64,000 nucleotides of DNA from Streptomyces sp. ISL-36 (GTDB taxonomy: Bacteria > Actinomycetota > Actinomycetes > Streptomycetales > Streptomycetaceae): the NCBI RefSeq assembly GCF_018614205.1, contig NZ_JAGGOS010000094.1, positions 26,903 to 90,902 on the forward strand, read 5' to 3'. The number at the start of each line of letters is the position of its first letter. The first letter of the stretch is position 1. Positions 1 to 8,990 of the stretch are shown here, one piece after another. Made by a program: the position numbers and the translations under genes. The notes beneath the pieces are model-generated. The model searched no databases, was not told the origin of the DNA, and saw nothing but the letters and a program-made list of their open reading frames with translations.

Positions 1-2
1 CG

Positions 3-1358
3 ACGACACTGCTCAGGCTGCTGTCGTGCTTCGCCAGCGCGCCGCTGCCCGTCGGAGTCCTCGCTCCGACGGGGCTCGACGGCACCGGACTGCTCCACGC
101 GGATCCGCCACTCATCGGCGAACGCGCCAACCTCGCCCTCGAAGGGCTGATGACCCACTCCCTGGTCTCGCTCATCGAGGCGTCCGCCGGCGCCGAGCGT
201 GCCGCCGTGCGCAGCGTGCAGGCGCACCCGCTACTCCTTGAAACGGTGGCATCCCGCGTGCCGGTCGCCCAGCGGGCGCTGCTGCTTGAATCCGCCGCCG
301 GCCTTCTGCGCCGGCTCCTGTCGACGGACTCGGGCCGCTACGTCGACCCGCACACCCTGCGGCTGTTCACGCCCCACGCCTCGGCCCTGCTGGGGCAGGC
401 CGCCGCGCACCGCGCCGAGGCGGCGACCGTATCGGCGCTGGCGGTCGTACGTGATCTGCGCGACCAGTCGTACGCGCGCGGCGACTACGCCACGACGCGG
501 GCGCTCGCGGACGACGCTGCCCACGTCACCCAAGGGCAGGGCTCCGCTGAGGCCCTAGCCGACCGGCACGAGCGCGGCCGGGCACTGACAGCCCTGGGTT
601 TCTTCGACGAGGCCGCCTCGGTGCACGAGTCCACGCTGGAGGCCCGCGAGGCGCTGCTCGGCCCTGAGCACCCGGACACGCTCGCCAGCGCCCATGCCCT
701 CGGCATCTCCCTGTACGGTCTCGGCCGCTGGGCGGAGGACGAGCGGTGCATGCGCCGGGCCGCCGAAGGGCGCGTACGCGTCCTGGGCGCCACGCATCCG
801 GACGCGATCGACAGCCGGGGCCGGCTCGCCGAGGCCATCGGGCAGCAGCGGCGCTGGGACGAGGCACGCGAACTGGCGGCCGACAACCTGGTGGTGAGCG
901 AGCAGGCCCTCGGCGATGACCACCCGCACACCCTCCTGAGCCGCATCGCCCTCGCCTGGGTTCTCGCCGGCATCGGGGAGTGGGAAGAGGCCGCCGTCCA
1001 CACCCGTGCCACGCTGGAGGGCAGCGAGCGGGTGCTCGGCATGGACCATCCGCGGACGCTCGCCGCGCGGCAGCGCCTGGCGGACGTGTCGTCCCGTATC
1101 GGTCAATGGGAACAGGCGCTGGAGGCCGCCGAGGCCGTGCGTACCACCCGACAGCGTGTCCTCGGTCCAGAGCATCCGCACACGCTGTCCATCGAGATCA
1201 TGCTGGCCCGCATCCTGCGCGGCCTCGGACGCGATGCGGAGGCCCGGGAGACGGCCGCGCGCACGCTCGAGCTCTGCGCGCGCGTCCTTGGTGATCACCA
1301 TCCGGATACCCTGGCATGCCGCGCCGAGCACGAGGCCGCGCTCGGCACCGCCGAATGA
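3..1358 (+). CDS. Tetratricopeptide repeat protein, C-terminal part (5' end outside window)
   Basis: The frame stays open to the left window edge, so this is the C-terminal part of a longer protein; the ATG at 150 is internal. Six repeats of the form LGxxHPxTL, spaced about 42 residues (for example LGPEHPDTL, LGDDHPHTL, LGMDHPRTL), are the hallmark of the TPR_10/TPR_12 class. The segment before them (LLRLLSCFASAPLPVGVL, then VQAHPLLLETVASRVP) looks like the helical end of an NB-ARC/STAND-type ATPase module, which in Streptomyces usually precedes such TPRs. Such proteins are thought to act as signal-sensing scaffolds; a specific role cannot be given. A DUF397 gene follows 44 bases downstream on the same strand. 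Confidence 0.85.
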   Translation, partial: TTLLRLLSCFASAPLPVGVLAPTGLDGTGLLHADPPLIGERANLALEGLMTHSLVSLIEASAGAERAAVRSVQAHPLLLETVASRVPVAQRALLLESAAGLLRRLLSTDSGRYVDPHTLRLFTPHASALLGQAAAHRAEAATVSALAVVRDLRDQSYARGDYATTRALADDAAHVTQGQGSAEALADRHERGRALTALGFFDEAASVHESTLEAREALLGPEHPDTLASAHALGISLYGLGRWAEDERCMRRAAEGRVRVLGATHPDAIDSRGRLAEAIGQQRRWDEARELAADNLVVSEQALGDDHPHTLLSRIALAWVLAGIGEWEEAAVHTRATLEGSERVLGMDHPRTLAARQRLADVSSRIGQWEQALEAAEAVRTTRQRVLGPEHPHTLSIEIMLARILRGLGRDAEARETAARTLELCARVLGDHHPDTLACRAEHEAALGTAE

Positions 1359-1402
1359 ACGCCGGTTTATCGCAGAGAAGTTGACGAGGAGGACTGCACG
1401 TC

Positions 1403-1615
1403 GTGACCGAGCCGATACGGGTGTGGCGGAAGAGCAGCTACAGCGGCGCCGACAACGGGTGCGTGGAACTACTCACCCCCCCCCCGCTGCCCAGGGTCCC
1501 GATTCGCGACTCAAAGCTCGCGCACGGGCCGGTGATCAACTTCTCGGACCGTTCCTGGGAGCCCTTCGTCCACGCCGTGCAGCAAGGTGAATTCGCCAAT
1601 CATGACTTCCACTGA
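1403..1615 (+). CDS. DUF397 domain-containing protein
   Basis: This 70-residue protein matches the DUF397 pattern: WRKSSYSG near the N terminus, then GCVEL, a VPIRDSK core and a C-terminal W-x-x-F-V-x-A-V-x-x-GEF. The GTG start at 1403 has GAGGAGGA (about 1386-1393) at good spacing. DUF397 proteins are abundant in Streptomyces and normally sit next to an XRE-family regulator, together forming a switch-like pair (BldB-related); here the neighbour is a TPR protein and no XRE partner is seen within the window. A run of ten C residues (1476-1485) lies in the coding sequence and encodes part of TPPPLP. The frame is intact on both sides of it. Confidence 0.85.
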   Translation: MTEPIRVWRKSSYSGADNGCVELLTPPPLPRVPIRDSKLAHGPVINFSDRSWEPFVHAVQQGEFANHDFH

Positions 1616-2033
1616 CAGGCCCATGCACAGCCGTTCACGATGCTCGGGCGCAACGCCGGGCGCGGCGGCACGGCGGTAGCCCCCATGGCGGACATGCCTA
1701 CGCCGTCACCGACAGGCCCGGTCGGTGCTGACGTCTCCGTACGGGATCACGCCCGCTGGGTCAGCGCCGAGCGGGACCAGTACATCGTGGAGATCGGCCA
1801 GTACGTCGCCCAGCACAGCGCGAGTCCCGCTCGCGACGCGTCGGAGCGCTCAGGACCGGACTCGGTCCGTGTGCCACTCGCCGCGCGGTCCCCGTCGCCT
1901 GTTCGGGACCGGTATGACGTGCGGCGCGACCTGCTGCACGCCATCGGCCATCCCGAGGCGTCCCCGCACGTTCCGTTTCGGTCTCTATCGCTGCGCCGGT
2001 CTCGGTCTTGGGCAGCGTCGGGGCTCATCCAAG
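1616..2033. other. Stretch without a convincing gene; possible remnant ORF 1640-2095 (+)
   Basis: An open frame at 1640-2095 on the plus strand could encode about 151 residues (an internal ATG at 1685 begins MADMPTPSPTGPVG). Its middle (VRDHARWVSAERDQYIVEIGQYVAQH) looks protein-like, but the rest is Arg/Ser/Pro-rich low-complexity sequence and the frame runs into the 3' end of the opposing helicase gene. I do not recognise it. It may be a gene fragment or a chance frame in GC-rich DNA. Confidence 0.2.
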
Positions 2034-5000
2034 TCAGGCACGCATTGCGGCGTATTCTCCGATCCACCCTGCCGCCAGCCTGTCACCGCGGGTGAAGACG
2101 GCCGCGCCGCGGCGCCCCGCCGACGAGTCGGCCGGGTCGGCGCGCGGCAGGAGCAACGTGGTCTCCTCGCCGTGGGCGACGTGCAGAGTGGTGGTCGCAC
2201 CGTTCCACAGGCGGATCACGGCTCCTGGCGGGGCCCATACGTGGACCGCGTCGTCCTGGAGGGTGAGGCGTGTGCCGGTGGCGCGCTCCGCGAGGAGGGC
2301 GCGGTAGCGGTCGGGGGTCAAGGCGCAGTCGCTCGGCGGGGTCGTGCCATTCCAGTCGGGCGCGTCGATGCCGCGTGCCCGTGCCGCATTCCACATACGT
2401 GGGACGAGCCCGGGCGCGAGCGGGGCGGTGGCCATGCGCTCGCACATCCAGAGCAGTCGTCCGGCCCCTCGGCCGGCCCCCAGGGTGCGCCAGCGGATGC
2501 GCAGCGCGAGGTCGCCGGCGACGACGGCCACCCAGGGATGAACCGTGCCGAGGGGGCCCTGCGCGCCGAGCCAGGCCAGATAGCGCTGGGCCTCCTCCAG
2601 GATGCCGGTCATGGAGTCCACGGGGATACCGAGGACGTAAGCGGGGCGGCCACGGAAGAGGCGCGAACGAGTCGCCGCAAGGAGCAGGACCGCGCGGGCC
2701 AGGTCTCCGGCCTGTGGCCGCTGCCCGTCGTCCTGCGCCGCCTCCTCCGCCGGACCAAGGCCCCAGGGGTCCTCCTGCTCGTCGTCCGCGTGCTCGGTCT
2801 CACGCAGGACCCGGCGCAGGGCAGCCTTCGCCCGCTCGGTGAACGGCGCCTGTTCGAGTACGGGAAGGCGGGTACTGAGCAGGGCCGCGAGCAACTGCTC
2901 GGCGGCGAGCGGGTCTTCGGGTACCGGGGCCTGCCGCAGCGCCGTCGCCAGGTCGTCGGCGAGCGTGGCATCGACCATGAAGCGACTGGTGAGCCGGCCC
3001 AAAGCACTGGGCTCCAGGCGGTCCTCGTCGGCGGCAGGCCGCAGACAGCCCACGTCGGCGAGGAACTGTGCAGCCTCGTGCAGCGGCTCGACGCTGTCAT
3101 GGCCCTGATAGGCCGCGAACGTTCCGGCCCACCAGCGCTCCGCCTCCTCCAGGGTCGACAGCCGCTCCTGCACGGCCTCGGCGAGGAGGTGGTCGGCCAG
3201 GTGCTCGTCCAGACGCGACCGTACGGTGTACCCGGCGGCCAACCGGGCCTGCCAGTGGGCCCGTTCCGCCGGGTCGGTGAGCAGGAACGCCCAGCCCTCG
3301 CGCTCTCCGGCACCGATCCGCCCGGCACGGCCGAACATCTGCTGGACCATCGACACCTCGATACGGTCCAGGCCGATGGTGGTGTCGCCGACGATCACAG
3401 CGCGGGCGGGCAGGTTGACGCCGGCCGCCACGGTGGACGTCGCGACCAGGATCTCCGCCTCGCGGGCGCGGAAGGCCTGCTCGGCCTCCCGCTTGTACGG
3501 CCAGTCCCGGTAGTGCAGCCGTACCCCGGCCTTGGTGCACAGCCGCTCCACGGCTTCGGCATCGTCGGCGTCCACACCGGCGGTGGGCACGCCCCGATCG
3601 GCGGCCAGGGCGAGCGCCGTGGACCGCACCCGGCGTTTGCTGCCGCAGAAGACGAGGACGCTGCCGCCGTCCTCGGTGACCTGCCGGGCGATGCGGACGG
3701 CGGCCTCTGTGCGGACGGCGGCCCGCTTCGACCAGTCTGACTCGTCGACCGGGGGCAGCAGGGGCAGTTGCCAGGTGAGCCGCGTGGGCCGCCAGGTGGT
3801 GCGGATCAGGCGGGCGCCCAGCCACTGGGCGACCTCGTCGGCGTTGGCGACCGTCGCGGACAGGCCGACGATCCGGGTGGCCGCGCTGTCCTCCCGTACG
3901 CGGGCGAGCAGCGCCTCCAGTACGGCTCCGCGCGTCGGGTCGCCGAGCAGATGGATCTCGTCGACCACCAGGCAGCCGACCTCCGCGAGCGCGTCCCGCA
4001 GCGAGCCCGCACGGCAGATCGCCTCGAACTTCTCGGTGGTGGCCACCCACACGTCCGCCGACCGGATCAGCTCCGTGTCCACCGCGGCCTCACCGGTCAG
4101 GCGCACCACCCGCAGCCCGCGGCGGCGCCACAGCTGGAGCTCGCGGTCGAGTTCGTCGGTGAGCGAGCGCTGCGGCACCAGCCAGGCCGCCTTCCGTCCG
4201 CGTGCGTGCGCCTCCAGCGCCGCGACCATCCCGATCGGAGTCTTCCCCGCCCCTGTCGGCGCCACCACGACCAGATGCCCGGAGCCTTCAAGCACCCCCG
4301 GAACGGCGGCGGCCTGCACCGGGTTGAACGACGGGTGCGGCAGCAACCCGGCCCACTCGGCAGGCACCAGCTCGCCGACGGGCACGTAGGTGTCCCCGTC
4401 GCCGTCCGGCAGCTCCTCCAACGCGTCCCACTGGGCGGCGAAGGCGTCCCGGGCCGCCACCGCCCAGGGCCCGGCGGCAGCGGCCGCGCCATCCGGACCG
4501 ACCGCGAGCAGCTCCATACGGCCGCCGGTGTCGTTGACCGTGCCGACCTGTCCGGGCTCCTCCCAGTAGCGGCTGACGCGGTACGGGACGTCCCGCTCCT
4601 GTAGCCAGGTCCGCAGCGCCTCGTACTCCGGGGCTTCGGGGAGGATCACCCGCACGTCCTCGGCAGCCGTGAGCGCCGCGTCGGCCGGGCGCCATGCGGG
4701 ATCGACCACCTTGCACCACAACAACGCGCGCTGCTCGGTCTCGTCGGGCACGGCCAGGTCATCCGGCCACGCCGGGCCACGGCCCGCGCCCACCCCCGGA
4801 CGCGGCTGCGCTGGCACCCTGACAATCGCGGTCACGGTGATCCCCGGCCCGTCCGGGCACGCCCCGAGCGTCACGGGTGCCGGACGGTCCCGGGTCGCCT
4901 GGCCGGTGACCTGGCGGGGCACGGCGTCGGTCAGCTGGTCGTATCGCTTCACCCCGAGATCCGCGAGCGTGAAGGCGGTGGGACAGGCAGGGCAGACGAG

Positions 5001-5216
5001 CGCCGTGTACTGATAGGTCCGGCCCTGGGACTCGTACGGTCTGCGCAGGGCGTGCAGTTCGCCGCCGCACGCGGGACAACGGCGGCCGACGCTCTCCTCA
5101 TAGTTCCACCCCGGCTCCGCGAACCGCGCCGGGAACTCTCCACCGAGCGTGACTCCCCACCGCTCCCGTGCCAGGTCGGTGACGGATCCCTGCACGTCGG
5201 CCTCGTCACTACGCAT
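2034..5216 (-). CDS. SF2 DEIH-box helicase (Ski2/Hel308-like) with N-terminal Cys4 site
   Basis: The product is about 1060 residues. A Cys4 site (CPAC...CPAC, roughly residues 47-78) suggests a zinc ribbon. The helicase core starts near residue 300 with a Q-like motif (HPSFNPVQ), Walker A (APTGAGKTP, about 320), the Walker B DEIHLLGD (about 419), SAT motif III (GLSATVAN) and motif VI QMFGRAGRIG. DEIH and the motif VI form point to the Ski2/Hel308/Brr2 group rather than RecQ or RecG. The long C-terminal half could hold winged-helix and ratchet-type domains. No nuclease, methylase or other obvious partner is adjacent, so role in repair, RNA metabolism or phage defence is open. I chose ATG 5216; ATG 5252 in the same frame is possible and neither has a clear ribosome binding site. 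Confidence 0.85.
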   Translation of the reverse strand: MRSDEADVQGSVTDLARERWGVTLGGEFPARFAEPGWNYEESVGRRCPACGGELHALRRPYESQGRTYQYTALVCPACPTAFTLADLGVKRYDQLTDAVPRQVTGQATRDRPAPVTLGACPDGPGITVTAIVRVPAQPRPGVGAGRGPAWPDDLAVPDETEQRALLWCKVVDPAWRPADAALTAAEDVRVILPEAPEYEALRTWLQERDVPYRVSRYWEEPGQVGTVNDTGGRMELLAVGPDGAAAAAGPWAVAARDAFAAQWDALEELPDGDGDTYVPVGELVPAEWAGLLPHPSFNPVQAAAVPGVLEGSGHLVVVAPTGAGKTPIGMVAALEAHARGRKAAWLVPQRSLTDELDRELQLWRRRGLRVVRLTGEAAVDTELIRSADVWVATTEKFEAICRAGSLRDALAEVGCLVVDEIHLLGDPTRGAVLEALLARVREDSAATRIVGLSATVANADEVAQWLGARLIRTTWRPTRLTWQLPLLPPVDESDWSKRAAVRTEAAVRIARQVTEDGGSVLVFCGSKRRVRSTALALAADRGVPTAGVDADDAEAVERLCTKAGVRLHYRDWPYKREAEQAFRAREAEILVATSTVAAGVNLPARAVIVGDTTIGLDRIEVSMVQQMFGRAGRIGAGEREGWAFLLTDPAERAHWQARLAAGYTVRSRLDEHLADHLLAEAVQERLSTLEEAERWWAGTFAAYQGHDSVEPLHEAAQFLADVGCLRPAADEDRLEPSALGRLTSRFMVDATLADDLATALRQAPVPEDPLAAEQLLAALLSTRLPVLEQAPFTERAKAALRRVLRETEHADDEQEDPWGLGPAEEAAQDDGQRPQAGDLARAVLLLAATRSRLFRGRPAYVLGIPVDSMTGILEEAQRYLAWLGAQGPLGTVHPWVAVVAGDLALRIRWRTLGAGRGAGRLLWMCERMATAPLAPGLVPRMWNAARARGIDAPDWNGTTPPSDCALTPDRYRALLAERATGTRLTLQDDAVHVWAPPGAVIRLWNGATTTLHVAHGEETTLLLPRADPADSSAGRRGAAVFTRGDRLAAGWIGEYAAMRA

Positions 5217-5377
5217 GACCCGACTGTGGCATCCCGTGATCACCGCGCGCATGCGATTCGCACGGTTTTCCCCCGATGAAGCGGCCCCCGCCGGTGGAGT
5301 GGTCGCGGCAGGCGGCGGACGTCGCCGCGCCGCCGTACCGCCTTCACCACACGAGTGCCATGTACGCGGTTGGCGCG

Positions 5378-6018
5378 CTATGACGTCCTCAACGCAGTCT
5401 CTGGGCGGTACGGGCAGGGCGCCATGAGCTGGTTGTAGCGCTTGGCGAAGCGGGTGTGCGGTGAGGCTGCGGCGACGAGCGCGGCGTCGACGTCCCTCAA
5501 CTCAGGAAGCGTGCGAACGCGCAGGCCGGCGCTGGTCAAACGCTCGTACTGCACGGTCATGGTGTCCGCGGTGGGCAGGGGGACGTCGCGCAGGACGCGT
5601 GGGTCGGAGCGTGCAAGCCCCAGGGACCAGAAGCCGCCGTCGGTGGCCGGCCCGGTCCAGGCGTCGCAGTCGGTCCACGCGCCTGGGGCGAGGGCGGGCG
5701 CGAGGATGTCCGTGGTGACCTGGGGAGTGTCCATTCCCATCGCAAGGACGGGGCCAGGGCCAAGGTCGTAGGCGGCGGCGATGCGCTCGGCCGGTGTGTC
5801 GGACAGGCTTGGTATCACTTCGGCGCCGGGCGGCAGCCAGGAGCCGATGTCTCCGTTGAGGAGGAGAACGTGCCGCTCGGCTGGCGCGGCGGGATCGCGA
5901 TCTGGGTGTCGTGCAGGCACGCTTCGGCGAGGCTGGCAGCCTCGGCCGGGGTGAAGGGTGGTGTCAGCCGGGTTTTGACCCGGCCGGCGACAGGTGCAAG
6001 GACGAGCAGTGCGGTCAC
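5378..6018 (-). pseudogene. DUF2064 / TIGR04282-type glycosyltransferase, frameshifted
   Basis: Two overlapping minus-strand frames together make one protein of this family. The first (from 6018) gives the N terminus with VAGRVKTRLTPPFTPAEAA, the nucleotide-binding-like start. The second (to 5378) gives HVLLLNGD, GMDTPQVT, DGGFWSLGL and RDVD, in family order, and a normal-looking C terminus. The frame changes around 5885-5905, consistent with a single-base indel. Family members are GT-A-fold glycosyltransferases of about 210-230 residues, some named for arsenosugar synthesis. A sequencing error would also explain the shift, but the neighbouring integrase is broken too, which favours real decay. 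Confidence 0.7.
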
Positions 6019-6530
6019 AGGACTGGGGTCTCTCCGTTCAGCGGCGGTGGTGAGGCAGGTCGCTTCGCCGCATCGCGGGTCCCGTTCGCATACACCTCTC
6101 GCTCAGGCGATCTGATGGCCGAGACGGGTCACTCGCGCGGGCTGACCGCAGAGTGCGGCGGAGTAACGCCTGACACCGCGTGCAGACTCACGTCTTGCCC
6201 CTTCCTTCGTGTCATCGCCGAGGAGGGAGGCGCATCTGCACGCCGCGTGGGACTCGACCCCACAGCCAACTGATTAGCAGCCTTGAGGAAGCAGATCGGC
6301 GTCAGCCGCCCGAGCCCCTCCTTCTTGACTTCCTCCACGCGCTCTTGGAGACGGCCCCTGATTCGGGGGCCCTGCTCATGCAACACCTCGGCGCACTCAC
6401 CGCTCGGCCGCATGCGATGACGCGAGTCGTCAAATCTTCACGTGCTGAGAAATTTGGCGCGGCCGGAAACATCGACTACAACACCACCCACACCGAAAAA
6501 CACGGCCAACGACCGTGTGAGCAGAGATGG
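6019..6530. other. 512-base region without a gene, holding a tRNA-like fragment
   Basis: No credible coding frame was found on either strand. The region carries the tRNA 3'-half-like sequence (6241-6280) and, just before the integrase, a stretch around 6430-6520 that is noticeably more AT-rich than the flanks. It fits an attachment-site region of an integrated element. Confidence 0.5.
6241..6280 (-). other. tRNA 3'-half-like sequence, possible attachment site
   Basis: Read on the minus strand, the sequence has CTAATCAG resembling the 3' part of an anticodon arm, five bases of variable region, then a T-arm-like GTGGG-GTCGAGT-CCCAC with a perfect 5-bp stem and a near-consensus loop (G in place of the conserved first T), followed by a possible acceptor strand. 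The 5' half of a tRNA is not present, so it is not a functional tRNA gene. tRNA 3' halves are the usual attB/attL/attR cores of actinobacterial integrative elements, and a tyrosine integrase begins 250 bases away. Confidence 0.5.
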
Positions 6531-7672
6531 GTGAACAGGTTGGCTCAAATCATCGACAACGGTTCTGCCGCGTCGGGCAAGCGGTGGACCGTCCGCTACA
6601 GGGGGCCAGGCGGACGCACCGGGCGTCAGCGGGAGAAATCGTTCGCCCGGAAGAAGGACGCGGTCGACTTCGCACCAAGATGGAAGGCGACAAACGCGAG
6701 AACATCTACGTCGACCCCGACGCCGGCAAGGTGTCGCTCCGCCGGTACGCGGACGACTGGCTCGCGAAGAAGACCGCTTCCGCCGGCACCCTCGAGTCGT
6801 ACGAGCGCATCGTCCGCCTCCACGTGGTCCCCCACCTGGGGAGCAAGATGATCTCGCAGGTCACCGCAGCGGACATCGAGGGTCTGTACGCACGCTGGCG
6901 CCGGGATGGGGCGGCCCTCAACACCATCGAGTCCCGGCACATAGCCCTCTCGGCGCTGTTCTCCCACGCTGTGCGCCACAGGCGGATTCCCGTGAATCCC
7001 ATGACGCAGGCCGAGAAGCTGGAGAACCCTGTCATTCCTGTCGACGACAGGAAACTTCCCAGCTTCGACGAGATAACCGCCATCGCCAAGGAGATCGGAC
7101 CTCGCCTGTCTCCGGCGATATGGCTCATGACGTGTTGCGGACTTCGTATAGGGGAATCTCTGGGAGTCTTCCCGGAAGACATGCGCGACGGCACCCTGCG
7201 AATCCGGCGGCAGGTGATTCGCTACAAGGACACCTCCGGAAAGTACACGCCGAAATACGCCCCGTTGAAGCATCGGAAAGAAGGCGAGTGGCGCGACATA
7301 CCCGTGCCTGCTTCCCTTGAGACATTCATCGACCGGCTTCCGATCCGCAATGCAAGCGGCGGGATGCCGTATCCCGATCTTCTACGCAAGTCGTGGGACC
7401 GCGCCATCAGGCGGCTGGAGCTTCCCGCATACAACCCGCACGACTTCCGGCATAAATGGACCACCGTGGCCCTGACCAACGGAGTGTCCATTCACGAGGT
7501 GTCTCGCTGACTCGGACATCGTTCGATCAAGGTCACGGTGGACCGGTACGGCCACCTCACGCAGGACGGCCAGGAGCGCTGCCGTCAGGTCGTCGAGACG
7601 GCCGTCGGGCCGCACATGCTCACACCAGGCCGAGCGACCTCAGCGCGCGGTGCTGACTTGGTGCTGACTTGA
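6531..7672 (+). pseudogene. Tyrosine site-specific integrase, frameshift plus premature stop
   Basis: A phage/AICE-type integrase is spread over broken frames. The arm-binding N terminus (KRWTVRYRGPGG, KSFARKKDAVDF) lies in one frame from about GTG 6531 or TTG 6540. Near 6675-6690 the reading continues in another frame (KMEGDKRENIYVD) through the core-binding SAM-like domain (WLAKKTASAGTLESYERIV). The catalytic domain has the Arg of CGLRIGES and HDFRHKW. A TGA at 7508-7510 replaces the Trp expected in VSR-W-LGHRS. The catalytic Tyr (VTVDRYGHL) lies after this stop. The open frame then runs to TGA 7670-7672, 53 bases into the end of the convergent C39 gene. The enzyme cannot be made intact. 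Confidence 0.85.
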
Positions 7673-8990
7673 CCGGCCAGAAGATGTAGCAGACACCGCC
7701 CGTACCGCTTCTGACCTTGCCGTTCGCGTCGTACCTCTTCGTGCGCAGCCAGATGTTCTCCCACTCACGCCGCTGATAGACCCGGCGCACGGCCTCGTTG
7801 CTGGGCGAGGCCGGGTCGTTGGCGATCACGTCGCCGTCCGCGGTGAGGCCGATGACGGTCATCAGATGGCCGGAAGTGCCGTAGCCCGCGCCGGTCAGCT
7901 CCTCCTTGCGGAAGGACTGGGACGTTATGGCCGGAATGCCCGCGCGGATCAGGGTCTCCAGCTCCGTGAGCGAGCGCAGCCGGGTGACGACCGCGTTCAT
8001 GTCCGGGTACGTGGCGGCGTAGGCGGCGTTGAACGGCCAGTTGCCACAGCCTTCGTACTGGTAGTCGAAGGTGAAGCGGGCGGCGTGGCAGACCTGGGGG
8101 TCGGCGAAGGCCGGATTCACCCAGGCCAGCTCCTCGGCGCTCGGCCGGCGGCCCCAGTACTCGACGATCATCTGGGTGGAGGTCGGGCTGCACCACGCCT
8201 CGCCGCCGTTGTCGTACTCCGGGTACTGGCCGACATGGGTGTTCTGCGAGTAGCGCGGGACGGTCAGCTCACGGTCGAGCCCGGGCGTCGAGGCGGGGAC
8301 CGTGAATCGGTCCGGGATGTCGGACGCCATCGCGCCGAGCCGCCACACCGTCGGGGTGAGATCGGTGCCGGGGGCCCGGTAGAGGGTCAACCGCAGCTGG
8401 TACGAGAGGAGACGCAGCCCCCCGGCGGTGTCGTCGACGGAGAGGGTGTCGGTCCAGATGGAGCTCTTGCCGTCGCTCTGGTCGTCGACCGAGGTGCGGC
8501 GGATGTCGCCGTCCCCGGCCGCCCAGCGTCCCATGACGAACCAGGGGGTGGCGGTGGCGTCGTTGTAGGTCCCGCGCAGTTCGATCTGGATCCAGGTGCC
8601 GGCCGGGGTGTCGGCGTTCCAGGAGGCGATGACCTCGGTGGCGGGCACGGTGGAGGTGTGGACCGGGGAGGTCCAGCTCGCGTACTCCCAGGTGGAGGTG
8701 CGGCCGGTGTGCGGGTCGGCGTAGTCGAGGCGGCCGGCGGGGGCGGCGATCACGAGTCCGGGCCGGTGGCCGGCGACGGCCCGGGTCCCGGCGGCGGTGC
8801 CGCAGCGCCAGTCGGTGTACGAGGTCCAGAAGCGGTTGTCGACGAGACCGGGCGCGGCGGCGGGGGCCGCGCCCGCTTCCGCGTCGGCCCGGGGCCGGGC
8901 GGTCGCCGGAGCGCCGGAGACCGCGGCCGTACCGGCGGCGGCCGCGAGGGCGGCGGCGAGAACGGTTCTGCGCGGGGTGGAACTGGTCAT
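7620..8990 (-). CDS. Secreted C39-family cysteine peptidase (Tat signal)
   Basis: The 456-residue protein begins with a twin-arginine signal (STPRRTVLAAALAAAAG, Ala-rich core, cleavage region near ATARA). A beta-rich middle domain of unknown role is followed by a Peptidase_C39_2-like domain: catalytic Cys in GGEAWCSPTSTQM, His in GTSGHLMTVIG and Asp in ANDPASP. It is therefore likely an exported papain-fold peptidase. The last 15 or so residues (SAPSQHRALRSLGLV) lie where the integrase 3' end overlaps, and may not be original. A DasR-like box lies about 200 bases upstream of its start, suggesting control by N-acetylglucosamine metabolism. The substrate is unknown. Confidence 0.85.
   Translation of the reverse strand: MTSSTPRRTVLAAALAAAAGTAAVSGAPATARPRADAEAGAAPAAAPGLVDNRFWTSYTDWRCGTAAGTRAVAGHRPGLVIAAPAGRLDYADPHTGRTSTWEYASWTSPVHTSTVPATEVIASWNADTPAGTWIQIELRGTYNDATATPWFVMGRWAAGDGDIRRTSVDDQSDGKSSIWTDTLSVDDTAGGLRLLSYQLRLTLYRAPGTDLTPTVWRLGAMASDIPDRFTVPASTPGLDRELTVPRYSQNTHVGQYPEYDNGGEAWCSPTSTQMIVEYWGRRPSAEELAWVNPAFADPQVCHAARFTFDYQYEGCGNWPFNAAYAATYPDMNAVVTRLRSLTELETLIRAGIPAITSQSFRKEELTGAGYGTSGHLMTVIGLTADGDVIANDPASPSNEAVRRVYQRREWENIWLRTKRYDANGKVRSGTGGVCYIFWPVKSAPSQHRALRSLGLV
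7649..7670. repeat. 11-bp tandem duplication
   Basis: GGTGCTGACTT is present twice in direct succession (7649-7659 and 7660-7670), within the last codons of the integrase remnant and close to the 3' end of the opposing peptidase gene. Such small direct repeats near integrase 3' ends can be part of an attachment region or simple slippage. Confidence 0.6.

Noticed and set aside
6241..6280. Functional tRNA gene on the minus strand
   Set aside because: Only the 3' half resembles a tRNA. There is no D-arm or 5' acceptor strand, and the T-loop lacks its conserved first T.
2034..7672. Complete restriction-modification, Hachiman, DISARM or similar defence island
   Set aside because: Apart from the helicase there is no nuclease, methyltransferase, DUF1837, phospholipase-like or other partner gene; neighbours are a broken glycosyltransferase and a broken integrase.
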